From assembly GCA_030019255.1 (NCBI GenBank), contig JASEFK010000003.1, positions 207,095 to 271,094 of the forward strand: 64,000 nucleotides of DNA, given 5' to 3'. The notes beneath the pieces were generated by a model. It made no database searches and was not told the origin of the DNA. It was given only the letters and a program-made list of their open reading frames with translations. A program made the translations under genes and the position numbers. Origin of the DNA: Actinomycetota bacterium (GTDB lineage: Bacteria; Actinomycetota; Geothermincolia; Geothermincolales; RBG-13-55-18). Shown in pieces: positions 1-8,270 of the stretch (position 1 is its first letter; every line of letters begins with the position of its first letter).

Positions 1-32
1 GCTTCCCTCAGGTCCTCCGCCACCTTGGCCAT
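1..32 (-). CDS. 5' end of an unidentified gene cut by the window edge
   Basis: Only the first ten codons lie in the window, reading M-A-K-V-A-E-D-L-R-E. The ATG (complement of 30-32) is preceded on the minus strand by GGAGGTGGGTCGA, a strong ribosome binding site at good spacing, which is the main reason to call a gene. It follows the acyl-CoA synthetase gene on the same strand after a 407-base gap. Too little protein is visible to name a function. Confidence 0.4.
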   Translation of the reverse strand, partial: MAKVAEDLRE

Positions 33-439
33 TCGACCCACCTCCCTTCAGGTCTTCCACCAGGACCACCCACGCGATGCTTGCCATCCCGCCGGAAGCC
101 GTCTTCACCTGCGTTCCCGTAACCCGGGCACCGAACGAAGGACCACGGGCCGCCGGTATCCTCCTCGGTCTTGCGCCATATGCGGGAATCGTTCCCTTTC
201 CCCTTTCCACGGGTCCCCCTCCCACGACCCGATGCGGAAGGGCCAACGGGTCCGAAGCCTGTCCACCGGTCACGCCGGCGAGGTGGGAGCGGCTTACCGA
301 CCTCCCCCGCCGGATTCCGGCGCCCGGGAGGGGAGCTGTCTTGCTCCCGTGACCGGGAGCCGTTCCCGAGCGCCGCGACCCCCCACGCATTCCACTTAAC
401 CCCCATCCGTGCTCCACTCCCGGGGTTCCTCGCCTCGCC
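33..439. other. intergenic stretch, no gene seen
   Basis: High-GC sequence between the stop of the acyl-CoA synthetase gene and the ribosome binding site of the edge gene. Open frames exist on both strands but are low-complexity, rich in Arg/Gly/Pro, and lack ribosome binding sites or recognisable motifs. No clear terminator or repeat was seen. Confidence 0.5.
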
Positions 440-1849
440 TCACCGGTCGTCGTACCTGCGCTCCGCGCTGCGCGCCAGGGCCCAGGCAGCCTCCACGCTC
501 CTCTCGATGGAAAAATATACTGGTATGCCAATATCTTCCAACTCAGCAAACCAGCGCTCACCGTCCTCCCGGGAGGCGCCCAGGAAACAGGCCAGCACCG
601 GCTTCTCCGGGTGTTCTTCCCTCGCCTCCCCCAGGAGGGCGGCGGCGTCGAACTCCGACTCCGGTACCAGGGTGAAGAGTACAACCAGCAGGTGCACGTC
701 CTCCTGGTCCGCCATGGCCCGCAGGACTTCCCGGTAGCCTCCCTCCACCCCGGAGGAGAGGGTCGCCGACCAGATGTCGGCGGGGTTCCCCAGGGGAGCC
801 CAGGCGGGAACATTCTTCCTTATCCGGTGCAGGGTCTCCTCCCGCAGGGGCGGAAGGCCGAGTCCCCTCCTGCGGCAGGCATCCGCCGCCAGCACCGTCC
901 CCGCGCCGGTTATGGACACCACGCCCACGTTGGACCCCCGGGGTGGAGGGCAGTAGGAAAGGGCCTTGGCGCAACCGAAGAGGCCTTCCAGGTCCTCCAC
1001 CTGGACCACGCCCGCCTGGGCCAGGGCTCCCCGGTAAACGGCGTCCTCTCCGGCCAGGGAGCCAGTGTGCCCGGCGGCCATTCGAGCCCCGAGGTCGGTC
1101 CTTCCCCCCTTGAGGAGCACCACCGGCTTGCGCGCCGTGACCTGCCTGGTCAGCTCCCAGAAGCGGCGGCCGCGCCCCAGGCCCTCCGTGTACACCGCCA
1201 CCACCCCGGTCTGCGGGTCATCTCCCAGGTAGGAGAGGACGTCAACCTCGTCCACGTCGGCCTTGTTCCCCAGGCAGGCCACCTTGGCCAGGCCGAAGCG
1301 TTGGGTGGAGCTTATCCAGCGCGCGAAGCCGCCGGCGAAGAGACCGGTCTGGGCCACGATGGAGATGTTTCCGGGCCTCACCGGCTCGAGGGTCATGAGG
1401 GAAGTCGCCAGGCCCGATTCCGTGGACAGGGTACCCACGCTGTTGGGCCCCATGAGGCGCATGCCGGAGCGCCGCGCCGTCTCCACCAGCTCCTCCTGCA
1501 TCCTTCGCCCCTCCTCGCCGTCGTCGGCGAAGCCCGCCGCGGAGACGATGACCCTCTTCACGCCCGCCGTGGCGCACTCCTCGACGAATTCACGGGTTCC
1601 CTCGCGGGGAAGGACGGATACGGCAAGGTCCACCTCTTCCCCCACCGCCCGCAGGTCGGGATAGGCGGAAAGCCCCATCACCTCGCCTCCATCGGGGTGA
1701 AGGGGATGGACGCGGCCCCGGTAGCCGAGGCGGATGAGGTTGGAGAGGACCACGTTCCCCAGCTTCATGGCCGTCTTGGAGGCGCCGGCCACCGCCACGC
1801 TGCGGGGGTTGAAGAAGCCCTCCATCTCCGAGATCACGTCGCCGGTCAT
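440..1849 (-). CDS. ADP-forming acyl-CoA synthetase, alpha-type (CoA-binding and succinyl-CoA-ligase-like domains)
   Basis: The 469-residue protein matches the alpha part of ADP-forming acetyl/acyl-CoA synthetases, which convert acyl-CoA + ADP + Pi to acid + CoA + ATP in anaerobes. The N-terminal CoA-binding Rossmann domain starts NPRSVAVAGAS; GMRLMGPNSVGT is the conserved CoA-ligase loop; AAGHTGSLAGEDAVY carries the histidine that is transiently phosphorylated in this family. A ligase-CoA domain fills the C-terminus. There is no ATP-grasp (beta) domain, and the gene beyond the 407-base gap is unidentified, so the beta subunit is either elsewhere or beyond the edge. It starts at ATG, 84 bases after a small membrane-protein gene and the CrtI-like gene on the same strand. 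Acyl substrate unknown. Confidence 0.85.
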   Translation of the reverse strand: MTGDVISEMEGFFNPRSVAVAGASKTAMKLGNVVLSNLIRLGYRGRVHPLHPDGGEVMGLSAYPDLRAVGEEVDLAVSVLPREGTREFVEECATAGVKRVIVSAAGFADDGEEGRRMQEELVETARRSGMRLMGPNSVGTLSTESGLATSLMTLEPVRPGNISIVAQTGLFAGGFARWISSTQRFGLAKVACLGNKADVDEVDVLSYLGDDPQTGVVAVYTEGLGRGRRFWELTRQVTARKPVVLLKGGRTDLGARMAAGHTGSLAGEDAVYRGALAQAGVVQVEDLEGLFGCAKALSYCPPPRGSNVGVVSITGAGTVLAADACRRRGLGLPPLREETLHRIRKNVPAWAPLGNPADIWSATLSSGVEGGYREVLRAMADQEDVHLLVVLFTLVPESEFDAAALLGEAREEHPEKPVLACFLGASREDGERWFAELEDIGIPVYFSIERSVEAAWALARSAERRYDDR

Positions 1850-1933
1850 GCCTCCCTCCCGTGCGCGTTATCGAGGATGCGGCGAGTTCGCGGCGCTCCT
1901 ACTTGTATGGTGATGAACGATCCCGCGCGAACC

Positions 1934-2083
1934 TCACACGAAGTAGCGGAAGGGCATCTTGGGAAGCTGGGTGATGAGGAGCTTGGGATACCTCCAGTCG
2001 GATGGTTCGGTGGTGGCGGCCAGCCATGCTGCCAACCCCGCCGCCGCGCCCAGCGCCAGCATCAACCTCGTCCTCTTCTTCAA
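1934..2083 (-). CDS. tiny single-pass membrane protein ending in RYFV, paired with the CrtI-like gene
   Basis: A 49-residue product from a TTG start preceded by GGGAGGGAGG seven bases upstream; an upstream ATG in frame would give 61 residues but has no ribosome binding site. It has a basic N-terminus (KKRTR), one hydrophobic alanine-rich helix at about residues 7-22, then a short tail ending PKMPFRYFV. The tail closely resembles the end of the 64-residue product at 33412-33606 (VPYLPGRYFA). Both genes lie immediately downstream of, and on the same strand as, a CrtI-like flavoprotein gene. No known family is recognised; a membrane anchor or partner of the flavoprotein is inferred from the repeated pairing. 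Confidence 0.65.
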   Translation of the reverse strand: MKKRTRLMLALGAAAGLAAWLAATTEPSDWRYPKLLITQLPKMPFRYFV

Positions 2084-2405
2084 GCTATCGCCTCCCTCCC
2101 CCACCTTCGTGAGCGGCACGTCCTTCCCCGTTCTTTCCGTACCCAGGCCGCTTTCCGCGCTCCCGCCCCCGTTTTCCGATCCGCGGGCTCCAATCCCGAT
2201 GGATCCCCTGGGTTCCCGGTGTCTTCACGGGTAGCGTCCCCGCGGCACCTCCATTTCCCGCCGGGCCCGGAAAGCCGCTCCACAAGCCGCCTTCTTGAAC
2301 CCCTGGTCCGACCCCTCCTCTACGCCCGTCGCCTCCCAATTTCCGACTTCCCCCGGGGCCCGGGCTGCCCCAATCGAGACGCCGTCCCGGGCACCCTTAA
2401 AGGCT

Positions 2406-3926
2406 TCAGGCGTTGTCCCTCACCACCAGCCCCCCGGTGATGATGCCCCCGGCCACCACCGCCGGCACCCCTCCCCCGGGATGGGTGGAGGCTCCCGCCA
2501 GGTACAGGTTGCGGATGCACTTGGAGCGGTTGGCGGGGCGGAAAACGGCCATGTGGCTGATATCCGTCTGGATGCCGTACACCGCCCCACCGGGATGCAG
2601 GAGCATGCGCTCCAGGTCCTTGGGGGTAGCCATGTCCCGGTAGACCACGTGCTCGGAAAGGTCGGGTATCACGTAGCGCTCGATGGTCTCGACGGCCAGG
2701 TCTATATACCTCTCCTTGAAGCGGTCCCAGTCGTTCCCGGCCAGGTTGTAGGGAGCCAGGCCCATGTGGGTGAGCACGTGCTTTCCGGGAGGGGCCAGGT
2801 TGGGGTCCACCTTGGAGGCCCAGGAGATGAGCCCCATGACCTCGATGCGCCCGTCCTTCTCGTAGAGCTTGCCCTTCAGGTAGTAATCGCTCCAGTAATC
2901 GTTCATGGCCCGGGGATCGGTGAGGGTCAGGGTATGGTGGGCGCGCAGGGGCGGCTCGTAGTCCACGCCCAGGTAGATCATGGGGCAGGGCATGGAGAGA
3001 ACCAGGGAGGTCACCCCCCTCCACACGTGCCAGGGTATGTGTTCCCTCCCGATCATGTCCATGTACAGCTTCTTGGCGTTGATGGCCCCTATCACGTTCC
3101 GGGCGGTGATCTCCGTTCCATCCCAGAGCTCCACCCCAACCGCCCGGCGGTTCTCCACCATCACCCGCACCACCCGGGCCCCCAGCCGGGTCTCTCCGCC
3201 CAGGTCGTGGAAGGCCTGCTGGATTCCGGCGGGGATGCGGATCATCCCTCCCTCCGGATAGAAGATGCCCTCGTGTTCCAGCAGTCCCACCACGGCGTAC
3301 AGCCCGGCGCACATGTCCGGGGGCAACCCGGCGTAGAAGGACTGGAAGGCCATGGAAGCCAGGACGTCCTGGTGCTTGAAGTACTTGGCCACCACCTTCT
3401 GGTGGGTGGTGACGAACATGGGAAGCACGGTAAGCAGGCCGGGATACCTGGCGACGAGGCGCAAGGTGTCCATGAAGCCCAAGGAAGGGGCGTAGAAGAA
3501 ATTGTCCACCAGGCCCCGTATCTTGGGCGCGTAATCCTCGGCAAACTTGAGGAAGGCCCTGGCGTCCTCCGGGGAGAACTCGGCGATGACCCGTGCCGTG
3601 TCCTCCACCGAGGTGGGATAGGCGAAGCGTACTCCCCGCGTGTTGTCGCAGTAGTCGTAGAGGGGATCCACGGGGATGAGGGGAATGTACTTTTCGCGCG
3701 GCAGCTCCAGGCGCCGGAAGAGCTCCTCGAAGGCGCGGGTCACCTCCACCACGCTGGCACCCACGTCGAAATGAAATCCCTCCGGGGTCTCGAAGGTGGA
3801 ACAGCAGCCCCCGATGCGGTTCGACTGCTCGAGGACCAGGGTCTTCATCCCCGCCTTCTGGCAGAGTGCGGCGGCGGTAAGTCCCCCCACCCCCGCGCCG
3901 ATCACCACCACGTCGTAGTCGGGCAC
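2406..3926 (-). CDS. phytoene-desaturase-like (CrtI family) FAD-dependent oxidoreductase
   Basis: A 506-residue flavoprotein of the CrtI/retinol-saturase type. The N-terminal dinucleotide fold VVVIGAGVGGLTAAAL is followed by an acidic LVLEQ and the family motif GGCCSTFE; the C-terminus carries GASTHPGGGVPAVVAGG, the FAD-contacting end typical of the family. GTG start with AAGGGG upstream. It is a paralogue of the proteins at 33732-35228 and 35679-38327. No phytoene synthase or other carotenoid gene is in the window, so carotenoid desaturation is not supported; an oxidation, saturation or isomerisation of a lipid or polyprenoid is as likely. A good TTGCAA/TATAAT promoter lies upstream. Confidence 0.85.
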   Translation of the reverse strand: MPDYDVVVIGAGVGGLTAAALCQKAGMKTLVLEQSNRIGGCCSTFETPEGFHFDVGASVVEVTRAFEELFRRLELPREKYIPLIPVDPLYDYCDNTRGVRFAYPTSVEDTARVIAEFSPEDARAFLKFAEDYAPKIRGLVDNFFYAPSLGFMDTLRLVARYPGLLTVLPMFVTTHQKVVAKYFKHQDVLASMAFQSFYAGLPPDMCAGLYAVVGLLEHEGIFYPEGGMIRIPAGIQQAFHDLGGETRLGARVVRVMVENRRAVGVELWDGTEITARNVIGAINAKKLYMDMIGREHIPWHVWRGVTSLVLSMPCPMIYLGVDYEPPLRAHHTLTLTDPRAMNDYWSDYYLKGKLYEKDGRIEVMGLISWASKVDPNLAPPGKHVLTHMGLAPYNLAGNDWDRFKERYIDLAVETIERYVIPDLSEHVVYRDMATPKDLERMLLHPGGAVYGIQTDISHMAVFRPANRSKCIRNLYLAGASTHPGGGVPAVVAGGIITGGLVVRDNA

Positions 3927-3942
3927 CGGTATCCCCTTACCA

Positions 3943-3996
3943 GATAGTATTGGTGACTTATCGTTTTTATTATACTATCCGATTTTGATCTTGCAA
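3943..3996 (-). promoter_or_regulatory. sigma70-type promoter with overlapping inverted repeat, for the CrtI-like gene
   Basis: On the minus strand TTGCAA (complement of 3991-3996) and TATAAT (complement of 3969-3974) are separated by 16 bases, about 45 bases upstream of the GTG start. The 8-base repeat GATAGTAT / ATACTATC at 3943-3950 and 3972-3979 brackets the region from the -10 box to the transcription start, a plausible repressor site. Confidence 0.6.
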
Positions 3997-4196
3997 CCCT
4001 TCGGAAACGGCCGACCCTTATTGACCGCCGACTCCCTTTTCTCGGGCGGCAACCCGGAAGGAACGCACGGGGTCATCCAAGATCCTCTCAAAGGGCAGGA
4101 GCCCTTGCGCATCAATACCCGACTCGAAGTCCCGAATCCCATCTCCCCTACGGAATATAGACGGTCGCGGACCCCTTGCCGGGCCACGCGGCGGTG

Positions 4197-4215
4197 CATG
4201 GAATATATTTCCATG
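4197..4215. promoter_or_regulatory. 19-bp perfect palindrome upstream of the fatty-acid operon
   Basis: CATGGAATATATTTCCATG is a perfect inverted repeat about 100 bases before accA, in the divergent region between the CrtI-like gene and the acc-fab operon. Its AT-rich centre in very GC-rich surroundings is typical of a transcription-factor operator. No matching second copy was found in the window, so the regulator is unknown. Confidence 0.5.
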
Positions 4216-4318
4216 GTAACCCTTTTCCCACCCTCGCGTTTTCATGCGTAGAAAGACCCGCCGAACCAGGCCGCAGGGAGGGCAGGAAGATCTCTTTTCC
4301 AGGAGGTGACCCTGCACC

Positions 4319-5155
4319 ATGCGTGCCTGGAAAACGGTTCAACTCGCCCGCCACCCCGCGAGGCCCTGCGCCGGCGAGCTCGTGGAGCTTGTGGCCGATT
4401 ACTTCTTCGAGCTGCGGGGTGACGGCCGCGGCCGCGACGACCCCGCCGTGCTCGCCGGCCTGGCCTCCATCGCCGGCCATCGGCTGGCCCTGGTGGCCGT
4501 GGACAAGGGCAGTGGCAACGTCGAAAGGAGAAAGCGCCGGCAGGGGATGCCCCTGCCCGAGGGACTCCACAAGGCCGGGCGGGTCTTCTCCCTGGCGGCC
4601 AAGCTCCGCCTGCCCCTCCTGTGCCTGGTGGATACCCCCGGTGCCTTCCCCGGCCCGGAGGCCGAGGAGGGCGGACAGGCTCGGGCCATATCCGGGAACC
4701 TCTCCCGGCTGCTTTCCCTTCCCGTTCCCATCCTGGTGATCTTCACCGGGGAGGGGGGCAGCGGGGGTGCCCTGGCCCTGGGCATCGGGGACACGGTGCT
4801 GATGATGGAGAACGCCTACTTTTCGGTCATCACCCCGGAGGGATACGCTGCCATTATATGGAAAGACGCCGGGCGGGCGGGCGAGGCCGCGGAGAGCCTG
4901 GGCCTTGCCGCCGCCGACCTCGTGCGCCTGGGGCTGGTGGACGGGGTGATCGAGGAGCCGGGCGGCGGGGCCCACGCGGACCCCCGGGCCGCGGCCCTCA
5001 ACCTGCGCCGCGCGGTGGATGAAAACCTTTCCCTCCTGGAGGCCATCCCCGTTCCCCGGCTGCTGGAGCGCAGGAAGGAACGTTACCGCCGCATCGGGGG
5101 CTTCCTGGAGGCGGAGGAGGTGGAGGATGGAAGCCTTCTGGCCGCCGGCGGCTGA
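4319..5155 (+). CDS. accA: acetyl-CoA carboxylase carboxyltransferase subunit alpha
   Basis: AccA forms with AccD the carboxyltransferase that moves CO2 from carboxybiotin to acetyl-CoA to make malonyl-CoA. The 278-residue protein shows the crotonase-fold landmarks CLVDTPGAFPGPEAEE (about 102-117) and FTGEGGSGGALALG (about 142-155), which form the oxyanion and CoA site. It is slightly short at the N-terminus compared with the roughly 320-residue enterobacterial protein. Start chosen at the ATG 12 bases after AGGAGGTGACC. It is the first gene of a ten-gene fatty-acid synthesis operon; its end overlaps the next start by 29 bases. Confidence 0.93.
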   Translation: MRAWKTVQLARHPARPCAGELVELVADYFFELRGDGRGRDDPAVLAGLASIAGHRLALVAVDKGSGNVERRKRRQGMPLPEGLHKAGRVFSLAAKLRLPLLCLVDTPGAFPGPEAEEGGQARAISGNLSRLLSLPVPILVIFTGEGGSGGALALGIGDTVLMMENAYFSVITPEGYAAIIWKDAGRAGEAAESLGLAAADLVRLGLVDGVIEEPGGGAHADPRAAALNLRRAVDENLSLLEAIPVPRLLERRKERYRRIGGFLEAEEVEDGSLLAAGG

Positions 5156-5819
5156 GCTGCGGGACCTCATCATCGAGGTTGCCCGGGACATGGATTCCAA
5201 CCTGCTGGTCGAGTTCCGTTTCCGGGCCGGTCGCCTGGACGGGGTCATGATCCTGCGAAAGGGCGGAGGGGGCGGGGAAACTCCTTCCCCGGAACACGGG
5301 GGAAGAGACGACCCCGGGGCATGCAGGCCACGCGCGGAGAAGGCGTGGACGTGCCTCCACCCGGACCCGGAAGCGCCCGAAGGTCCCTCCCCCGCTCCGG
5401 CGGGCGGACAAGGATATGGAAAAGCATGCCATGCGTGGTCCGGTTGCCTCCCCCGCCCGCTTCCCGGGGGGAACATGCCCGCTCACGGGAGGGGAGCGTC
5501 GGAAAGACCCCGACTTGGCGCTACCGGCCGACCGGCAGGGGAAGCAATTCACGGGAGCCATGCCACCGCGGAGGAACCCCGCGCCCGGAAAAGGTTCCTC
5601 GTGCTGCGTTCGCCGGAGGTGGGCGTGTGGTGCGGTGACCCTCGAGGAGAGCACGACGAGATCCTGGAGGCGGGCGCCGTGCTGGGCCGCGTGCTCACCC
5701 TGGCCGGTGACGAGTTGGTACGCGTTCCCCGCGGGGGAAAGGCGGCGAGGAGACTGGCGCGGGAGGGCGATCCCGTGGGGGTGGGGGAACCCCTGATCCT
5801 CTGGGAGGTGATGGAGTAA
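5127..5819 (+). CDS. biotin-carboxyl-carrier-like protein lacking the biotinylation motif
   Basis: A 230-residue product from the ATG after GGAGGTGGAGG, inside the end of accA. The N-terminus (AELRDLIIEVARDMDSNLLVEF) resembles the start of AccB, and the C-terminal about 75 residues (LVLRSPEVGVWCGDP to EPLILWEV) follow the biotinyl-domain pattern. Where AccB has the biotinylated AMKM hairpin this protein has LAGDELVRV, so there is no lysine for biotin. The middle (about residues 40-150) is low-complexity, Gly/Pro/Arg-rich linker. It ends in TAATG, coupling it to fabD. It may be a structural subunit of the carboxylase or a decayed duplicate; assignment to the biotinyl fold is by pattern only. 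Confidence 0.6.
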   Translation: MEAFWPPAAELRDLIIEVARDMDSNLLVEFRFRAGRLDGVMILRKGGGGGETPSPEHGGRDDPGACRPRAEKAWTCLHPDPEAPEGPSPAPAGGQGYGKACHAWSGCLPRPLPGGNMPAHGRGASERPRLGATGRPAGEAIHGSHATAEEPRARKRFLVLRSPEVGVWCGDPRGEHDEILEAGAVLGRVLTLAGDELVRVPRGGKAARRLAREGDPVGVGEPLILWEVME

Positions 5820-6724
5820 TGAGGCCGGTATACGTCTTTCCGGGGCAGGGAAGCCAGCACCCGGGCATGGCCTCCGGGAGAACCACGCGGGACCCCGATG
5901 CGGCGCGCGTCTTCCGGTTGGCCTCCGAGATCTCGGGGATGGACATCGCCTCCCTGTGCCTGGAGGGAGACCCTTCCCTGCTGGCCCGCACGGACGTCTG
6001 CCAGCTCTCGGTGGCGGCCGTCTCCCTGGCCTGGCTCACCCTCCTGGAAAAGGATGGTTACCGCCCGAAGGCGGTGGCGGGACACAGCCTCGGCGAGTAT
6101 TGCGCCGCCTGCGCCGCGGGATGCCTGGGCGCGGAGGACACCCTGCGCCTGGTCTGGACGCGCGGCAGGGCCATGCTGGAGTGCGCCCTCGAAAGGCCCG
6201 GCTCCATGCTGGCGGTGATCGGCCTGGGCGAGGAGGAAGTCCGGTCGCTGGTGGAGGAGGCGCGGGAAGACGGTTTCCTCCACCTGGCCAACCACAACAG
6301 CGAACTCCAGTGCGTGGTGGCCGGAGACACCGCCGCCCTGGAGCGTATGGAAGCATTTGCCAGGAAAAGTGGCGGGCGCACGGTGAGCCTCAAGGTCTCC
6401 GGGGCCTTCCACACCCCGGCCTTCAGGTCGGCCGCCGCGGCGGTGGAGGAAGCCCTGCAGTCCATGCCGGTGAAGGACCCCTCCGTGCCCTTCTTCTCCG
6501 GCTACTCGGGAACCGCCCTGGAGGACGGCGACTCCGTGGCCCGCGCCCTGGTGGAAGGCATGTATTCCCCCGTGCGCTGGCGGGACGTGCAGCGCGCCCT
6601 GCTCCCCCTGGCCGCGGAGGGCCAGGTGGAGGTGGGCCCGGGAAAGGCGCTCAACATCATGGCCCGCCGGGATCACCCCCACCTTGCCGTGTACCACGTT
6701 TCGGAACTGGTGGGCGGCGGATGA
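5819..6724 (+). CDS. fabD: malonyl-CoA:ACP transacylase
   Basis: FabD transfers malonyl groups from CoA to acyl carrier protein. The 301-residue protein has the family entry motif VFPGQGSQHPGM, the nucleophile elbow AGHSLGEYCA (Ser90) and the second catalytic residue in SGAFHTPAF (His198). Length is normal. The ATG overlaps the preceding stop (TAATG), and its own TGA overlaps an ATG upstream of the accC start, so translation is coupled along the operon. Confidence 0.95.
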   Translation: MRPVYVFPGQGSQHPGMASGRTTRDPDAARVFRLASEISGMDIASLCLEGDPSLLARTDVCQLSVAAVSLAWLTLLEKDGYRPKAVAGHSLGEYCAACAAGCLGAEDTLRLVWTRGRAMLECALERPGSMLAVIGLGEEEVRSLVEEAREDGFLHLANHNSELQCVVAGDTAALERMEAFARKSGGRTVSLKVSGAFHTPAFRSAAAAVEEALQSMPVKDPSVPFFSGYSGTALEDGDSVARALVEGMYSPVRWRDVQRALLPLAAEGQVEVGPGKALNIMARRDHPHLAVYHVSELVGGG

Positions 6725-6747
6725 TGCCGATGGACCTGGGAGTAGGC

Positions 6748-8070
6748 ATGACTTTCGGGTGCATCCTAGTGGCCAACCGGGGGGAGATCGCCCTGCGGGT
6801 GCTCCGTACCCTCAGGGAGATGGGCATCCGGGGTGTGGTCGCCCTTTCCTCCCTGGACCTGGCCGATCCCCCTCCCCTGGCCGACCGGATCATCTGCGTG
6901 GGTCCCGGCGAGCCGGAAAGGAGCTACATGGACGCCCACCGGCTGCTCACCGCCGCCGTGGCCTGCGGTGCGGAGGCGGTGCACCCGGGATACGGCTTCC
7001 TCTCCGAGGACTCCCGCTTCTCCCGGCTCTGCAGGGAAATGGGGCTCGCCTTCATCGGTCCCTCCCCGGAAACCCTGGACCTCCTGGGAGACAAGGAAGC
7101 GGCCTGCCGCCTGGCCGGTGAAGTGGGCATACCCCACCTCCTCTTCTCCAGGGTGGACGGCGAGGCGGAAGCCCGCCGCGTGTCCCGGGAGCTGGAATAC
7201 CCGGTGGTCATCAAGCCCGCGCGGGGAGGCGGCGGGAAGGGCATAAGAGTGGTCCGCGAGGAACGCGATTTCCTCCGCCTCTTCCGGGAAGCGGCGGCGG
7301 AAACCCCCTCCCGCAACCGGGAAGCGGGGTTTTACGTGGAGCGCTTTCTACCGGGAGCCAGGCACCTCGAGGTGCAGGTGATGAGGGACGGGCGGGGTAG
7401 GACGGCGACCTTTCCCGTCCGCGACTGTTCCCTGCAGTACCGGAACCAGAAGTGGGTGGAGGAGACCCCCGCCGCGCGGTGTACCGCCGCCCTGGTGAAG
7501 GGCATGGCGCGGGACGCGGCGAGGCTGGCGGAGGCCTCCGGCCTGGTGGGCATCGCCACCGTGGAATTCCTGGCGGCCGGTGATGGTTATTTCTTCCTGG
7601 AGGTCAACCCGCGCCTGCAGGTGGAACACGCGGTCACGGAGTTGGTCACCGGCGTAGACCTGGTGAGGGAGCAGGTCCGCCTGGCGGGGGGCGAACACCT
7701 CGAGGAACCGCCTCCGCCCCGCGGACACGCCGTGGAGGCCCGCCTTTACGGGCTTTCCCGGGGAGCGAGACCGCGACTTGTCCTCCCCGGTGGACCCGGG
7801 ATAAGGGTGGATACCGCGCCGCAGAACCCCCGGGCGCTCCTGCGCTACGACCCCCTCCTGGCCAAGATATGCGCCTGGGGACCGGACCGTGCCCCCGCCG
7901 TGGCCCGCCTGCGGCGCGCCCTCGAGGAAACGGAGGTCGAAAACGCAAATACCAATCTATGCCAGCTACTGCGACTGGTCACCTCGGAGCCTTTCCGCTC
8001 CGGCGACTACCATCTCCAGACCATGGAAAGCGTGACCGGGGGGAAACCTTGGATCACTTGCGGGGAATAG
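6748..8070 (+). CDS. accC: acetyl-CoA carboxylase biotin carboxylase subunit
   Basis: AccC uses ATP to carboxylate biotin on the carrier protein. The protein opens with CILVANRGEIALRVLR, has VHPGYGFLSED, the ATP-grasp glycine loop ARGGGGKGIRVV (about 158-169) and the active-site stretch EVNPRLQVEHAVTE (from about 285). Start set at the ATG after GGGAGTAGGC because it puts the family's N-terminus in register (440 residues, near the usual 447); in-frame ATGs at 6721 and 6724 that overlap the fabD stop are possible. RDCSLQYRNQKWVEE is a mild variant of the usual RDCSxQRRxQKxxEE. The last codons lie in a direct repeat shared with the next gene. Confidence 0.93.
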   Translation: MTFGCILVANRGEIALRVLRTLREMGIRGVVALSSLDLADPPPLADRIICVGPGEPERSYMDAHRLLTAAVACGAEAVHPGYGFLSEDSRFSRLCREMGLAFIGPSPETLDLLGDKEAACRLAGEVGIPHLLFSRVDGEAEARRVSRELEYPVVIKPARGGGGKGIRVVREERDFLRLFREAAAETPSRNREAGFYVERFLPGARHLEVQVMRDGRGRTATFPVRDCSLQYRNQKWVEETPAARCTAALVKGMARDAARLAEASGLVGIATVEFLAAGDGYFFLEVNPRLQVEHAVTELVTGVDLVREQVRLAGGEHLEEPPPPRGHAVEARLYGLSRGARPRLVLPGGPGIRVDTAPQNPRALLRYDPLLAKICAWGPDRAPAVARLRRALEETEVENANTNLCQLLRLVTSEPFRSGDYHLQTMESVTGGKPWITCGE

Positions 8071-8270
8071 GGAAGCTTATGCGCCGGGAGGGCAAGGCGG
8101 GAAGGTCGCATCGACCGGATGGATCCGCAAGTGGTTGTCCATCGCCTCGGCCGAGGAGCCCCGAACCTTGCCATTCGAGGGAGAAACGTACCAGGACCAC
8201 GAAAGCCGATGTCGGGAGGAAAAATTGGATTACCTGCGGGGAATAGGGGAGTTCATGCGCCGGGAGGGCA
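8049..8270 (+). repeat. imperfect 46-bp direct repeat at the accC / accB-like junction
   Basis: The stretches 8049-8094 and 8225-8270 are identical at 41 of 46 positions, 176 bases apart. The second copy is the translation start of the accB-like gene (TTG-GAT-TAC-CTG). The first copy is the same start region lying across the accC stop, also behind a G-rich ribosome-binding-like stretch, but its frame runs out after 65 codons inside the second copy. This looks like a duplicated 5' end of the accB-like gene, one copy now non-functional. Confidence 0.8.

Noticed and set aside
611-2440. A 609-codon plus-strand frame across the acyl-CoA synthetase and small membrane-protein genes
   Set aside because: Low-complexity antisense frame crossing real genes and intergenic DNA; no start signals.
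2295-3947. A 550-codon plus-strand frame opposite the CrtI-like gene
   Set aside because: It is His/Gly/Pro/Val-rich with no family motifs and no ribosome binding site; it is the antisense shadow of a GC-rich gene.
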